A DNA stretch of 64,000 nucleotides from Silene conica (GCA_029255685.2 CM055318.2:34088001-34152000), one strand, 5' to 3'. Positions 45,860 through 59,342 are shown, numbered from the stretch's first letter. Made by a program: numbers and translations. The notes: generated by a model not told the origin, from the sequence alone.

Positions 45860-48825
45860 GCTGGATCACGTGAGGCCGCCTATTACGGTGAGGCCGCCGA
45901 ACCCTTACTATGTTGCACATGATTTTCAATGTGCATTGGACTAATTTCAATGAGATGAAAATTATGGGTCATTTATAACAATTCATTTGGCCCAAATACT
46001 TTCTCTATTTAAAAAAATTATCCATTTTGCTCTTTTCTTATTTCGTGAAATTTAGGCTTAAAATATTTGTTTACGCACAAAATGTTTAATTTCTTATTTT
46101 GTGAATCTTCGACCTTAATTTGTGAACTCGGGACCTTATTTCGTGAAACTTAGACGTAAAATGTTTGTTTGCTCACAAAATGGATAATTTTTTATTTCGT
46201 GAATTTCGGACCTTAATTTGTGAAACCGAAACCTTATTTCGTGAAACTTGGACTTAAAATGTTTGTTTACTCACGAATTGTTTAATTTCTTACTTCGTGA
46301 ATTTTGGACCTTAATTTGTGAAACCGGAACCTTATTTCGTGAAACTTGGACTTAAAAAGTTTGTTTAATCACGAAATGTATAATTTCTTATTTCGTGAAT
46401 ATTGGACCTTAATTTGTGAAGTCGGGACCTTATTTCGTGAAACTTGGACTTAAAATTTTTGTTTACTCACGAAATGTTTAATTTCTTATTTCGTGAATCT
46501 TGGACCTTAATTTGTGAAACCGGAACCTTATTTTCTAAAACTTGGACTTAAAATATTTATTGCGCACAAAATATATAATTTTTTACTTCGTGAATCTTGG
46601 ACCTTAATTTGTGAAACCGAGACCTTATTTTGTGAAACTTGGACTTAAAATGTTTGTTTACTCACGAAATTTTTAATTTTTTATTTCGTAAATCTTGGAC
46701 CTTAATCTGTGAAACGGAACCTTATTTCGTGAAACTTGGATTTAAAATGTTTGTTTACTCACGAATTGTTTAATTTCTTATTTCGTGAATTTTGGACCTT
46801 AATTTGTGAAACCGGAACCTTATTTCGTGAAACTTGGACTTAAAATGTTTGTTTACTCACGAAATTTTTAATTTTTTATTTCGTAAATCTTTGATCTTAA
46901 TTTGTGAAACCGGAACCTTATTTCGTGAAACTTGGATTTAAAATGTTTGTTTACTCACGAATTGTTTAATTTCTTACTTCGTGAATTTTAGACCTTAATT
47001 TGTGAACTCGGGACCTTATTTCGTGAAAGTTGGACTTAAAAAGTTTTTTTACTCACGAAATTTTTAATTTTTTATTTCGTAAATCTTGGACCTTAATTTG
47101 TGAAACCGGGACCTTATTTCGTGAAACTTGGATTTAAAATGTTTGTTTACTCACGAATTGTTTAATTTCTTATTTCGTGAATCTTGGACCTTAATTTGTG
47201 AAACCGGAACCTTATTTCGTGAAACTTGGACTTAAAATATTTGTTGCGCACAAAATATATAATTTTTTATTTCGTGAATCTTGGACCTTAATTTGTGAAG
47301 TCGGGACCTTATTTCGTGAAACTTGGACTTCAAATATTTGTTTACTCACGAAATGTTTAATTTCTTATTTCGTGAATCTTGGACCTTCATTTGTGAAACT
47401 GAGACCTTATTTCGTGAAACTTGGACTTAAAATGTTTGTTTACGCACGGAATGTATATTTTTTTTTATTTCGTGAATCTAGGACGTTAATTTGTGAAATC
47501 GGGACCTTATTTCGTGAAACTTGGATTTAAAATGTTTGTTTACTAACAAAATGTTTTATTTCTTATTTGGTGAATCTTGGACCTTAATTTGTGAAACCGG
47601 GACCTTATTTCGTGAAACTTGGACTTAAAATGTTTGTTACTCACAAAATGTTTAATTTCTTATTTCGTGAATCTTGGACCTTATTTTGTGAAACCGGGAT
47701 CTTATTTCGTGAAAATTGGACTTAAAATGTTTGTTTACTCGCGAAATATTTAATTTTCTATCACGTGAATCTTGGACCTTAATTTTGAAACCGATACCTT
47801 ATTTCGTGAAACTTGGATTTAAAAAATTTGTTTTACTCACAAAATACACAATCAACAAAAAACAAATTACCACTAAATTTTAGCAACGCATTCGAAGTGT
47901 ATACAGTAGAAGACTAGAAGCAAAATGCTAGGCAAAACATGTTTCAAAAGACCAAGGAGTTACTGAAATTTCCCGAAGCCTCCGAAAAATGAAACACTTG
48001 TTAAAAGAACAACAAGGTAATCACAAAATATCGAACTAATCATCCAAAAATTCGCAAAATAAAGCTGAAACTACTAAAATTAACTATAAAATTACAATGG
48101 CAAAAGTTATTAGATTAAGAAGTTTATCCTCACAAACCTAGTTACCTGAAATCAATCATAACTAACAGTGAACATTAACTATGAAACTTCAATTACGAAC
48201 ATAATCGAGCTAAAAAGGAACCCATAGAAATCGATGGAGGTCCAGTGAAGGAAAATAGTAAAACAAAAGCAAAAACTCAATAATTAAACTAATTAAATGA
48301 GTTTCAAACCAAAAATTTAACAAAATAAGCAAAAAAAAATCGAAATCTAGTAAAGAAAGGGAAATGAACAAGAGAAGCGGAGAAATCCATCAAAATTTGC
48401 ATAAACATGAATAAAAATCACTAATTAAACTAGTTAGTAGAGAATTTAACAAATTAAATAAGTTGATCGAAAACTAGTATTATGGATGCGGAATAAAATT
48501 TATATAAATCACAATGAAAATTGATCAAAATTACCTAGATTATCCTGAAAGAAATGAACATATTGAGTGATAAAATGGCAATAGAAATTTGATCGAATGA
48601 TGAAAATGGAGCTAAAGACGAAAACAAGTTGACGAGGGAAGGTGATGAGTGTGGATTGAACAGAGGAAATGATGGAGTTTGAGGAGAAATATGTTTGTTA
48701 GATTGGGATATGTATAGGACACGTGTAATTATCTTGTGCGTTTGTAGTTTTTAGATCCAACGCCTAGGATAAGTATAGCAGCCTCACCCTAAGAAGGGTG
48801 CCTCACATGATTCAATTCTTATATA
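45857..48825. mobile_element. E7 unit 1
   Basis: 2,969 bp. It carries A at 45975 (as unit 4 does) and a run of nine T near 47460 (as unit 2 does). Confidence 0.85.
45990..47840. repeat. 98-bp minisatellite of E7 unit 1
   Basis: About 19 imperfect units contain CTTGGACCTTAATTTGTGAA, ACCTTATTTCGTGAAACTTG and GTTTACTCACGAAATGTTTA. The same array recurs in each of the other three units (about 48959-50809, 51928-53778 and 54898-56748). The frame at 47198-47530 and its equivalents are repeat artefacts; a one-T difference changes their length between units. Confidence 0.85.
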
Positions 48826-51794
48826 GAGGCTGGATCACGTGAGGCCGCCTATTACGGTGAGGCCGCCGAACCCTTACTATGTTGCACATGATTTTCAATG
48901 TGCATTGGACTAATTTCAATGAGATGAAAATTATGGGTCATTTGTAACAATTCATTTGGCCCAAATACTTTCTCTATTTAAAAAAATTATCCATTTTGCT
49001 CTTTTCTTATTTCGTGAAATTTAGGCTTAAAATATTTGTTTACGCACAAAATGTTTAATTTCTTATTTTGTGAATCTTCGACCTTAATTTGTGAACTCGG
49101 GACCTTATTTCGTGAAACTTAGACGTAAAATGTTTGTTTGCTCACAAAATGGATAATTTTTTATTTCGTGAATTTCGGACCTTAATTTGTGAAACCGAAA
49201 CCTTATTTCGTGAAACTTGGACTTAAAATGTTTGTTTACTCACGAATTGTTTAATTTCTTACTTCGTGAATTTTGGACCTTAATTTGTGAAACCGGAACC
49301 TTATTTCGTGAAACTTGGACTTAAAAAGTTTGTTTAATCACGAAATGTATAATTTCTTATTTCGTGAATATTGGACCTTAATTTGTGAAGTCGGGACCTT
49401 ATTTCGTGAAACTTGGACTTAAAATTTTTGTTTACTCACGAAATGTTTAATTTCTTATTTCGTGAATCTTGGACCTTAATTTGTGAAACCGGAACCTTAT
49501 TTTCTAAAACTTGGACTTAAAATATTTATTGCGCACAAAATATATAATTTTTTACTTCGTGAATCTTGGACCTTAATTTGTGAAACCGAGACCTTATTTT
49601 GTGAAACTTGGACTTAAAATGTTTGTTTACTCACGAAATTTTTAATTTTTTATTTCGTAAATCTTGGACCTTAATCTGTGAAACGGAACCTTATTTCGTG
49701 AAACTTGGATTTAAAATGTTTGTTTACTCACGAATTGTTTAATTTCTTATTTCGTGAATTTTGGACCTTAATTTGTGAAACCGGAACCTTATTTCGTGAA
49801 ACTTGGACTTAAAATGTTTGTTTACTCACGAAATTTTTAATTTTTTATTTCGTAAATCTTTGATCTTAATTTGTGAAACCGGAACCTTATTTCGTGAAAC
49901 TTGGATTTAAAATGTTTGTTTACTCACGAATTGTTTAATTTCTTACTTCGTGAATTTTAGACCTTAATTTGTGAACTCGGGACCTTATTTCGTGAAAGTT
50001 GGACTTAAAAAGTTTTTTTACTCACGAAATTTTTAATTTTTTATTTCGTAAATCTTGGACCTTAATTTGTGAAACCGGGACCTTATTTCGTGAAACTTGG
50101 ATTTAAAATGTTTGTTTACTCACGAATTGTTTAATTTCTTATTTCGTGAATCTTGGACCTTAATTTGTGAAACCGGAACCTTATTTCGTGAAACTTGGAC
50201 TTAAAATATTTGTTGCGCACAAAATATATAATTTTTTATTTCGTGAATCTTGGACCTTAATTTGTGAAGTCGGGACCTTATTTCGTGAAACTTGGACTTC
50301 AAATATTTGTTTACTCACGAAATGTTTAATTTCTTATTTCGTGAATCTTGGACCTTCATTTGTGAAACTGAGACCTTATTTCGTGAAACTTGGACTTAAA
50401 ATGTTTGTTTACGCACGGAATGTATATTTTTTTTTATTTCGTGAATCTAGGACGTTAATTTGTGAAATCGGGACCTTATTTCGTGAAACTTGGATTTAAA
50501 ATGTTTGTTTACTAACAAAATGTTTTATTTCTTATTTGGTGAATCTTGGACCTTAATTTGTGAAACCGGGACCTTATTTCGTGAAACTTGGACTTAAAAT
50601 GTTTGTTACTCACAAAATGTTTAATTTCTTATTTCGTGAATCTTGGACCTTATTTTGTGAAACCGGGATCTTATTTCGTGAAAATTGGACTTAAAATGTT
50701 TGTTTACTCGCGAAATATTTAATTTTCTATCACGTGAATCTTGGACCTTAATTTTGAAACCGATACCTTATTTCGTGAAACTTGGATTTAAAAAATTTGT
50801 TTTACTCACAAAATACACAATCAACAAAAAACAAATTACCACTAAATTTTAGCAACGCATTCGAAGTGTATACAGTAGAAGACTAGAAGCAAAATGCTAG
50901 GCAAAACATGTTTCAAAAGACCAAGGAGTTACTGAAATTTCCCGAAGCCTCCGAAAAATGAAACACTTGTTAAAAGAACAACAAGGTAATCACAAAATAT
51001 CGAACTAATCATCCAAAAATTCGCAAAATAAAGCTGAAACTACTAAAATTAACTATAAAATTACAATGGCAAAAGTTATTAGATTAAGAAGTTTATCCTC
51101 ACAAACCTAGTTACCTGAAATCAATCATAACTAACAGTGAACATTAACTATGAAACTTCAATTACGAACATAATCGAGCTAAAAAGGAACCCATAGAAAT
51201 CGATGGAGGTCCAGTGAAGGAAAATAGTAAAACAAAAGCAAAAACTCAATAATTAAACTAATTAAATGAGTTTCAAACCAAAAATTTAACAAAATAAGCA
51301 AAAAAAAATCGAAATCTAGTAAAGAAAGGGAAATGAACAAGAGAAGCGGAGAAATCCATCAAAATTTGCATAAACATGAATAAAAATCACTAATTAAACT
51401 AGTTAGTAGAGAATTTAACAAATTAAATAAGTTGATCGAAAACTAGTATTATGGATGCGGAATAAAATTTATATAAATCACAATGAAAATTGATCAAAAT
51501 TACCTAGATTATCCTGAAAGAAATGAACATATTGAGTGATAAAATGGCAATAGAAATTTGATCGAATGATGAAAATGGAGCTAAAGACGAAAACAAGTTG
51601 ACGAGGGAAGGTGATGAGTGTGGATTGAACAGAGGAAATGATGGAGTTTGAGGAGAAATATGTTTGTTAGATTGGGATATGTATAGGACACGTGTAATTA
51701 TCTTGTGCGTTTGTAGTTTTTAGATCCAACGCCTAGGATAAGTATAGCAGCCTCACCCTAAGAAGGGTGCCTCACATGATTCAATTCTTATATA
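48826..51794. mobile_element. E7 unit 2
   Basis: 2,969 bp. It carries G at 48944 (as unit 3 does) and nine T at the homopolymer. Confidence 0.85.
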
Positions 51795-54764
51795 GAGGCT
51801 GGATCACGTGAGGCCGCCTATTACGGTGAGGCCGCCGAACCCTTACTATGTTGCACATGATTTTCAATGTGCATTGGACTAATTTCAATGAGATGAAAAT
51901 TATGGGTCATTTGTAACAATTCATTTGGCCCAAATACTTTCTCTATTTAAAAAAATTATCCATTTTGCTCTTTTCTTATTTCGTGAAATTTAGGCTTAAA
52001 ATATTTGTTTACGCACAAAATGTTTAATTTCTTATTTTGTGAATCTTCGACCTTAATTTGTGAACTCGGGACCTTATTTCGTGAAACTTAGACGTAAAAT
52101 GTTTGTTTGCTCACAAAATGGATAATTTTTTATTTCGTGAATTTCGGACCTTAATTTGTGAAACCGAAACCTTATTTCGTGAAACTTGGACTTAAAATGT
52201 TTGTTTACTCACGAATTGTTTAATTTCTTACTTCGTGAATTTTGGACCTTAATTTGTGAAACCGGAACCTTATTTCGTGAAACTTGGACTTAAAAAGTTT
52301 GTTTAATCACGAAATGTATAATTTCTTATTTCGTGAATATTGGACCTTAATTTGTGAAGTCGGGACCTTATTTCGTGAAACTTGGACTTAAAATTTTTGT
52401 TTACTCACGAAATGTTTAATTTCTTATTTCGTGAATCTTGGACCTTAATTTGTGAAACCGGAACCTTATTTTCTAAAACTTGGACTTAAAATATTTATTG
52501 CGCACAAAATATATAATTTTTTACTTCGTGAATCTTGGACCTTAATTTGTGAAACCGAGACCTTATTTTGTGAAACTTGGACTTAAAATGTTTGTTTACT
52601 CACGAAATTTTTAATTTTTTATTTCGTAAATCTTGGACCTTAATCTGTGAAACGGAACCTTATTTCGTGAAACTTGGATTTAAAATGTTTGTTTACTCAC
52701 GAATTGTTTAATTTCTTATTTCGTGAATTTTGGACCTTAATTTGTGAAACCGGAACCTTATTTCGTGAAACTTGGACTTAAAATGTTTGTTTACTCACGA
52801 AATTTTTAATTTTTTATTTCGTAAATCTTTGATCTTAATTTGTGAAACCGGAACCTTATTTCGTGAAACTTGGATTTAAAATGTTTGTTTACTCACGAAT
52901 TGTTTAATTTCTTACTTCGTGAATTTTAGACCTTAATTTGTGAACTCGGGACCTTATTTCGTGAAAGTTGGACTTAAAAAGTTTTTTTACTCACGAAATT
53001 TTTAATTTTTTATTTCGTAAATCTTGGACCTTAATTTGTGAAACCGGGACCTTATTTCGTGAAACTTGGATTTAAAATGTTTGTTTACTCACGAATTGTT
53101 TAATTTCTTATTTCGTGAATCTTGGACCTTAATTTGTGAAACCGGAACCTTATTTCGTGAAACTTGGACTTAAAATATTTGTTGCGCACAAAATATATAA
53201 TTTTTTATTTCGTGAATCTTGGACCTTAATTTGTGAAGTCGGGACCTTATTTCGTGAAACTTGGACTTCAAATATTTGTTTACTCACGAAATGTTTAATT
53301 TCTTATTTCGTGAATCTTGGACCTTCATTTGTGAAACTGAGACCTTATTTCGTGAAACTTGGACTTAAAATGTTTGTTTACGCACGGAATGTATATTTTT
53401 TTTTTATTTCGTGAATCTAGGACGTTAATTTGTGAAATCGGGACCTTATTTCGTGAAACTTGGATTTAAAATGTTTGTTTACTAACAAAATGTTTTATTT
53501 CTTATTTGGTGAATCTTGGACCTTAATTTGTGAAACCGGGACCTTATTTCGTGAAACTTGGACTTAAAATGTTTGTTACTCACAAAATGTTTAATTTCTT
53601 ATTTCGTGAATCTTGGACCTTATTTTGTGAAACCGGGATCTTATTTCGTGAAAATTGGACTTAAAATGTTTGTTTACTCGCGAAATATTTAATTTTCTAT
53701 CACGTGAATCTTGGACCTTAATTTTGAAACCGATACCTTATTTCGTGAAACTTGGATTTAAAAAATTTGTTTTACTCACAAAATACACAATCAACAAAAA
53801 ACAAATTACCACTAAATTTTAGCAACGCATTCGAAGTGTATACAGTAGAAGACTAGAAGCAAAATGCTAGGCAAAACATGTTTCAAAAGACCAAGGAGTT
53901 ACTGAAATTTCCCGAAGCCTCCGAAAAATGAAACACTTGTTAAAAGAACAACAAGGTAATCACAAAATATCGAACTAATCATCCAAAAATTCGCAAAATA
54001 AAGCTGAAACTACTAAAATTAACTATAAAATTACAATGGCAAAAGTTATTAGATTAAGAAGTTTATCCTCACAAACCTAGTTACCTGAAATCAATCATAA
54101 CTAACAGTGAACATTAACTATGAAACTTCAATTACGAACATAATCGAGCTAAAAAGGAACCCATAGAAATCGATGGAGGTCCAGTGAAGGAAAATAGTAA
54201 AACAAAAGCAAAAACTCAATAATTAAACTAATTAAATGAGTTTCAAACCAAAAATTTAACAAAATAAGCAAAAAAAAATCGAAATCTAGTAAAGAAAGGG
54301 AAATGAACAAGAGAAGCGGAGAAATCCATCAAAATTTGCATAAACATGAATAAAAATCACTAATTAAACTAGTTAGTAGAGAATTTAACAAATTAAATAA
54401 GTTGATCGAAAACTAGTATTATGGATGCGGAATAAAATTTATATAAATCACAATGAAAATTGATCAAAATTACCTAGATTATCCTGAAAGAAATGAACAT
54501 ATTGAGTGATAAAATGGCAATAGAAATTTGATCGAATGATGAAAATGGAGCTAAAGACGAAAACAAGTTGACGAGGGAAGGTGATGAGTGTGGATTGAAC
54601 AGAGGAAATGATGGAGTTTGAGGAGAAATATGTTTGTTAGATTGGGATATGTATAGGACACGTGTAATTATCTTGTGCGTTTGTAGTTTTTAGATCCAAC
54701 GCCTAGGATAAGTATAGCAGCCTCACCCTAAGAAGGGTGCCTCACATGATTCAATTCTTATATA
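51795..54764. mobile_element. E7 unit 3
   Basis: 2,970 bp. It carries G at 51913 and ten T at the homopolymer near 53400. Confidence 0.85.
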
Positions 54765-57734
54765 GAGGCTGGATCACGTGAGGCCGCCTATTACGGTGAG
54801 GCCGCCGAACCCTTACTATGTTGCACATGATTTTCAATGTGCATTGGACTAATTTCAATGAGATGAAAATTATGGGTCATTTATAACAATTCATTTGGCC
54901 CAAATACTTTCTCTATTTAAAAAAATTATCCATTTTGCTCTTTTCTTATTTCGTGAAATTTAGGCTTAAAATATTTGTTTACGCACAAAATGTTTAATTT
55001 CTTATTTTGTGAATCTTCGACCTTAATTTGTGAACTCGGGACCTTATTTCGTGAAACTTAGACGTAAAATGTTTGTTTGCTCACAAAATGGATAATTTTT
55101 TATTTCGTGAATTTCGGACCTTAATTTGTGAAACCGAAACCTTATTTCGTGAAACTTGGACTTAAAATGTTTGTTTACTCACGAATTGTTTAATTTCTTA
55201 CTTCGTGAATTTTGGACCTTAATTTGTGAAACCGGAACCTTATTTCGTGAAACTTGGACTTAAAAAGTTTGTTTAATCACGAAATGTATAATTTCTTATT
55301 TCGTGAATATTGGACCTTAATTTGTGAAGTCGGGACCTTATTTCGTGAAACTTGGACTTAAAATTTTTGTTTACTCACGAAATGTTTAATTTCTTATTTC
55401 GTGAATCTTGGACCTTAATTTGTGAAACCGGAACCTTATTTTCTAAAACTTGGACTTAAAATATTTATTGCGCACAAAATATATAATTTTTTACTTCGTG
55501 AATCTTGGACCTTAATTTGTGAAACCGAGACCTTATTTTGTGAAACTTGGACTTAAAATGTTTGTTTACTCACGAAATTTTTAATTTTTTATTTCGTAAA
55601 TCTTGGACCTTAATCTGTGAAACGGAACCTTATTTCGTGAAACTTGGATTTAAAATGTTTGTTTACTCACGAATTGTTTAATTTCTTATTTCGTGAATTT
55701 TGGACCTTAATTTGTGAAACCGGAACCTTATTTCGTGAAACTTGGACTTAAAATGTTTGTTTACTCACGAAATTTTTAATTTTTTATTTCGTAAATCTTT
55801 GATCTTAATTTGTGAAACCGGAACCTTATTTCGTGAAACTTGGATTTAAAATGTTTGTTTACTCACGAATTGTTTAATTTCTTACTTCGTGAATTTTAGA
55901 CCTTAATTTGTGAACTCGGGACCTTATTTCGTGAAAGTTGGACTTAAAAAGTTTTTTTACTCACGAAATTTTTAATTTTTTATTTCGTAAATCTTGGACC
56001 TTAATTTGTGAAACCGGGACCTTATTTCGTGAAACTTGGATTTAAAATGTTTGTTTACTCACGAATTGTTTAATTTCTTATTTCGTGAATCTTGGACCTT
56101 AATTTGTGAAACCGGAACCTTATTTCGTGAAACTTGGACTTAAAATATTTGTTGCGCACAAAATATATAATTTTTTATTTCGTGAATCTTGGACCTTAAT
56201 TTGTGAAGTCGGGACCTTATTTCGTGAAACTTGGACTTCAAATATTTGTTTACTCACGAAATGTTTAATTTCTTATTTCGTGAATCTTGGACCTTCATTT
56301 GTGAAACTGAGACCTTATTTCGTGAAACTTGGACTTAAAATGTTTGTTTACGCACGGAATGTATATTTTTTTTTTATTTCGTGAATCTAGGACGTTAATT
56401 TGTGAAATCGGGACCTTATTTCGTGAAACTTGGATTTAAAATGTTTGTTTACTAACAAAATGTTTTATTTCTTATTTGGTGAATCTTGGACCTTAATTTG
56501 TGAAACCGGGACCTTATTTCGTGAAACTTGGACTTAAAATGTTTGTTACTCACAAAATGTTTAATTTCTTATTTCGTGAATCTTGGACCTTATTTTGTGA
56601 AACCGGGATCTTATTTCGTGAAAATTGGACTTAAAATGTTTGTTTACTCGCGAAATATTTAATTTTCTATCACGTGAATCTTGGACCTTAATTTTGAAAC
56701 CGATACCTTATTTCGTGAAACTTGGATTTAAAAAATTTGTTTTACTCACAAAATACACAATCAACAAAAAACAAATTACCACTAAATTTTAGCAACGCAT
56801 TCGAAGTGTATACAGTAGAAGACTAGAAGCAAAATGCTAGGCAAAACATGTTTCAAAAGACCAAGGAGTTACTGAAATTTCCCGAAGCCTCCGAAAAATG
56901 AAACACTTGTTAAAAGAACAACAAGGTAATCACAAAATATCGAACTAATCATCCAAAAATTCGCAAAATAAAGCTGAAACTACTAAAATTAACTATAAAA
57001 TTACAATGGCAAAAGTTATTAGATTAAGAAGTTTATCCTCACAAACCTAGTTACCTGAAATCAATCATAACTAACAGTGAACATTAACTATGAAACTTCA
57101 ATTACGAACATAATCGAGCTAAAAAGGAACCCATAGAAATCGATGGAGGTCCAGTGAAGGAAAATAGTAAAACAAGAGCAAAAACTCAATAATTAAACTA
57201 ATTAAATGAGTTTCAAACCAAAAATTTAACAAAATAAGCAAAAAAAAATCGAAATCTAGTAAAGAAAGGGAAATGAACAAGAGAAGCGGAGAAATCCATC
57301 AAAATTTGCATAAACATGAATAAAAATCACTAATTAAACTAGTTAGTAGAGAATTTAACAAATTAAATAAGTTGATCGAAAACTAGTATTATGGATGCGG
57401 AATAAAATTTATATAAATCACAATGAAAATTGATCAAAATTACCTAGATTATCCTGAAAGAAATGAACATATTGAGTGATAAAATGGCAATAGAAATTTG
57501 ATCGAATGATGAAAATGGAGCTAAAGACGAAAACAAGTTGAAGAGGGAAGGTGATGAGTGTGGATTGAACAGAGGAAATGATGGAGTTTGAGGAGAAATA
57601 TGTTTGTTAGATTGGGATATGTATAGGACACGTGTAATTATCTTGTGCGTTTGTAGTTTTTAGATCCAACGCCTAGGATAAGTATAGCAGCCTCACCCTA
57701 AGAAGGGTGCCTCACATGATTCAATTCTTATATA
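54765..57734. mobile_element. E7 unit 4
   Basis: 2,970 bp. It carries A at 54883, ten T at the homopolymer, and private changes at about 57176 (G) and 57542 (A). It runs into a short TA tract (57729-57748) and then viral DNA. Confidence 0.85.
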
Positions 57735-57750
57735 TATATATATATATTTT

Positions 57751-58209
57751 ATATCCAATACCCAATAAAAAGGATCTCTTAGATAGACTATATGATTCTA
57801 TCATATTTTCTAAATTTGATTTAAAATCTGGTTATTGGCAGATCCAAATTAACCCTGCTGATCGTTACAAAACAGCTTTTAATGTTCCCTTTGGACAATA
57901 TGAATGGAATGTTATGCCTTTTGGCCTTAAAAATGCTCCCTCTGAATTTATGAAAATCATGAATGAAATTTTTATGAGTTACAGTGACTTTATTATAGTT
58001 TATATTGATGATATTCTGGTTTTCTCAAAAACTATTGAGATGCATTTTAAACATTTGGATATTTTTAAAAAAATTGTTATGAATAATGGGTTAGTGATAT
58101 CCAAACCTAAAATGATTTTATTTCAAACAAAAATTAGATTTCTTGGTCATAACATTGAAAAAGGAAATATAATTCCAATCAATCGAAGTATAGAATTTGG
58201 TTCAAAATT
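57751..58209 (+). pseudogene. caulimovirid reverse transcriptase fragment
   Basis: An internal RT piece, about 150 codons, from just before the DLKSGYWQI motif through YIDD to shortly after FLGH. It lacks the N-terminal fingers and the connection and RNase H regions. It appears identical to the complement of 61974-62432. The frame stops at 58211-58213, a few codons after the junction. The ATG at 57707 lies in the tandem array, so it is not a real start. Confidence 0.85.
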
Positions 58210-58210
58210 A

Positions 58211-59277
58211 TAGACCAAATAGATAGTGAATCTAGTACTTCCAATACTAAGGTTAACTTTCACCACGATACAAATTACAGGGAACCATATACTATGTCTG
58301 AAGTTTATAACCTCTTAAAAACACGTCATGTAAATTCTCACCCTACATCTTTAAAAGACATTCTTTCTGAGATTGAAAATCTTAAGTTAGAAATAAAAAA
58401 TCTAAAAAATGAGACTAAAAGTCAAGACACCAGAATTTCTAATCTAGAGATGTTAAGTCTTTTAGACCAGACTTCAGAAAATAAAAGGAACCAAGATATT
58501 CCTGAAATTTCTGAAAAAGATTCAGATTTACCTAACAAAGTCCTTGGGACTAAGGAAACTATGAACACTATAAATATGGATAACGAGTTTCTTCAAACTC
58601 TCGAGACTGTTGTTAGTCAAAAATGGTATATCAAAATTATCTTAAAAATTGATAATTATTTTTCAAAAGAGTTTACTGCTCTTATAGATAGTGGAGCAGA
58701 TTTAAATGTTATTCAAGAAGGATTAATTCCTACGAGGTATTTTGAAAAAACTTCCCATACACTTTCTCATGCAGGTGGAGAAAAACTTAATATTAAATTT
58801 AAGCTCCCTAGAGCTTCTATTTGTGTTGATGGAAAATGTATTCCATTAAGTTTTTTACTAGTTAAAAACAAATTATCCACCCAAGTTATTCTTGGAACAC
58901 CATTCCTTAATAAAATATATCCTTTTACTTATGTAGACAAAGAAAAAATTATTGCAACTTATGATAATGCTTCCATTACTTTTAGGTTTATAACAAAACC
59001 TTATCTAAAAATTTTACATCAAATGTATGATCATTTGCTTTTAAAAGAAAACCAATTAAGTTTTTTAAAACAAGAAGTTAATATATTGACCATTGAAGAT
59101 CGTCTTCAAAATCATAAATTAAAGGAAAAAATTAAAATTTTATTTGACTCTTTTTCCACCGATATTTGTGGGGATCATCCAAATGCTTTTTGGAATAGAA
59201 AGAAACATGTAGTAAATTTACCTTACGAGGATAATTTTACTACATGTTTCTTTCTATTCCAAAAAGCATTTGGATGA
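58211..59277 (+). pseudogene. caulimovirid polyprotein fragment with coiled coil and aspartic protease
   Basis: The frame is open from about 58211; the first ATG is at 58294. From that Met, residues 18-55 are a likely coiled coil (LKDILSEIENLKLEIKNLKN). Residues 108-230 are a retropepsin-like protease with the active site LIDSGAD (Asp132). The tail contains the linker that leads into RT. Coding of viral origin ends at about 59237. The last 13 or so codons to 59277 come from an inverted duplication. The coat protein region expected upstream is missing at the 58209 junction. Confidence 0.75.
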
Positions 59278-59327
59278 TCCCCACAAATATCGGTGGAAAA
59301 AGAGTCAAATAAAATTTTAATTTTTTC
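59125..59327. repeat. perfect 90-bp inverted repeat (hairpin) at a viral junction
   Basis: The arms 59125-59214 and 59238-59327 are exact complements on reading, separated by 23 bp. The hairpin marks the switch from the plus-strand to the minus-strand viral block and is followed by a T run (59328-59342). Confidence 0.9.
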
Positions 59328-59342
59328 TTTTTTTTTTTTTTT

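Larger units (their letters stand above)
45857..57734. repeat. four head-to-tail copies of a 2,969-bp GTGAGGC-box unit (E7)
   Basis: Units start at 45857, 48826, 51795 and 54765 with GAGGCTGGATCACGTGAGGC and end CTCACATGATTCAATTCTTATA. Only a handful of differences are visible in about 12 kb. Each unit has end boxes GTGAGGCC, direct repeats 18 bp apart at the left, and inverted GCCTCAC boxes at the right. It also has a 98-bp minisatellite in the left two thirds and an A-rich right third. The array is flanked by TA repeats on both sides. No coding capacity is credible. Confidence 0.9.

Noticed and set aside
45990-47840. Regular repeat spacing considered as a CRISPR array
   Set aside because: Plant nuclear DNA, diverged 98-bp units with no unique spacers, and no cas genes.
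47198-56384. Repeated 92-110-codon frames (MKPEPYFVKLGLK type), once per unit
   Set aside because: They follow the 98-bp minisatellite, are frameshifted by one T between units and repeat the same peptide block. No sign of coding selection.
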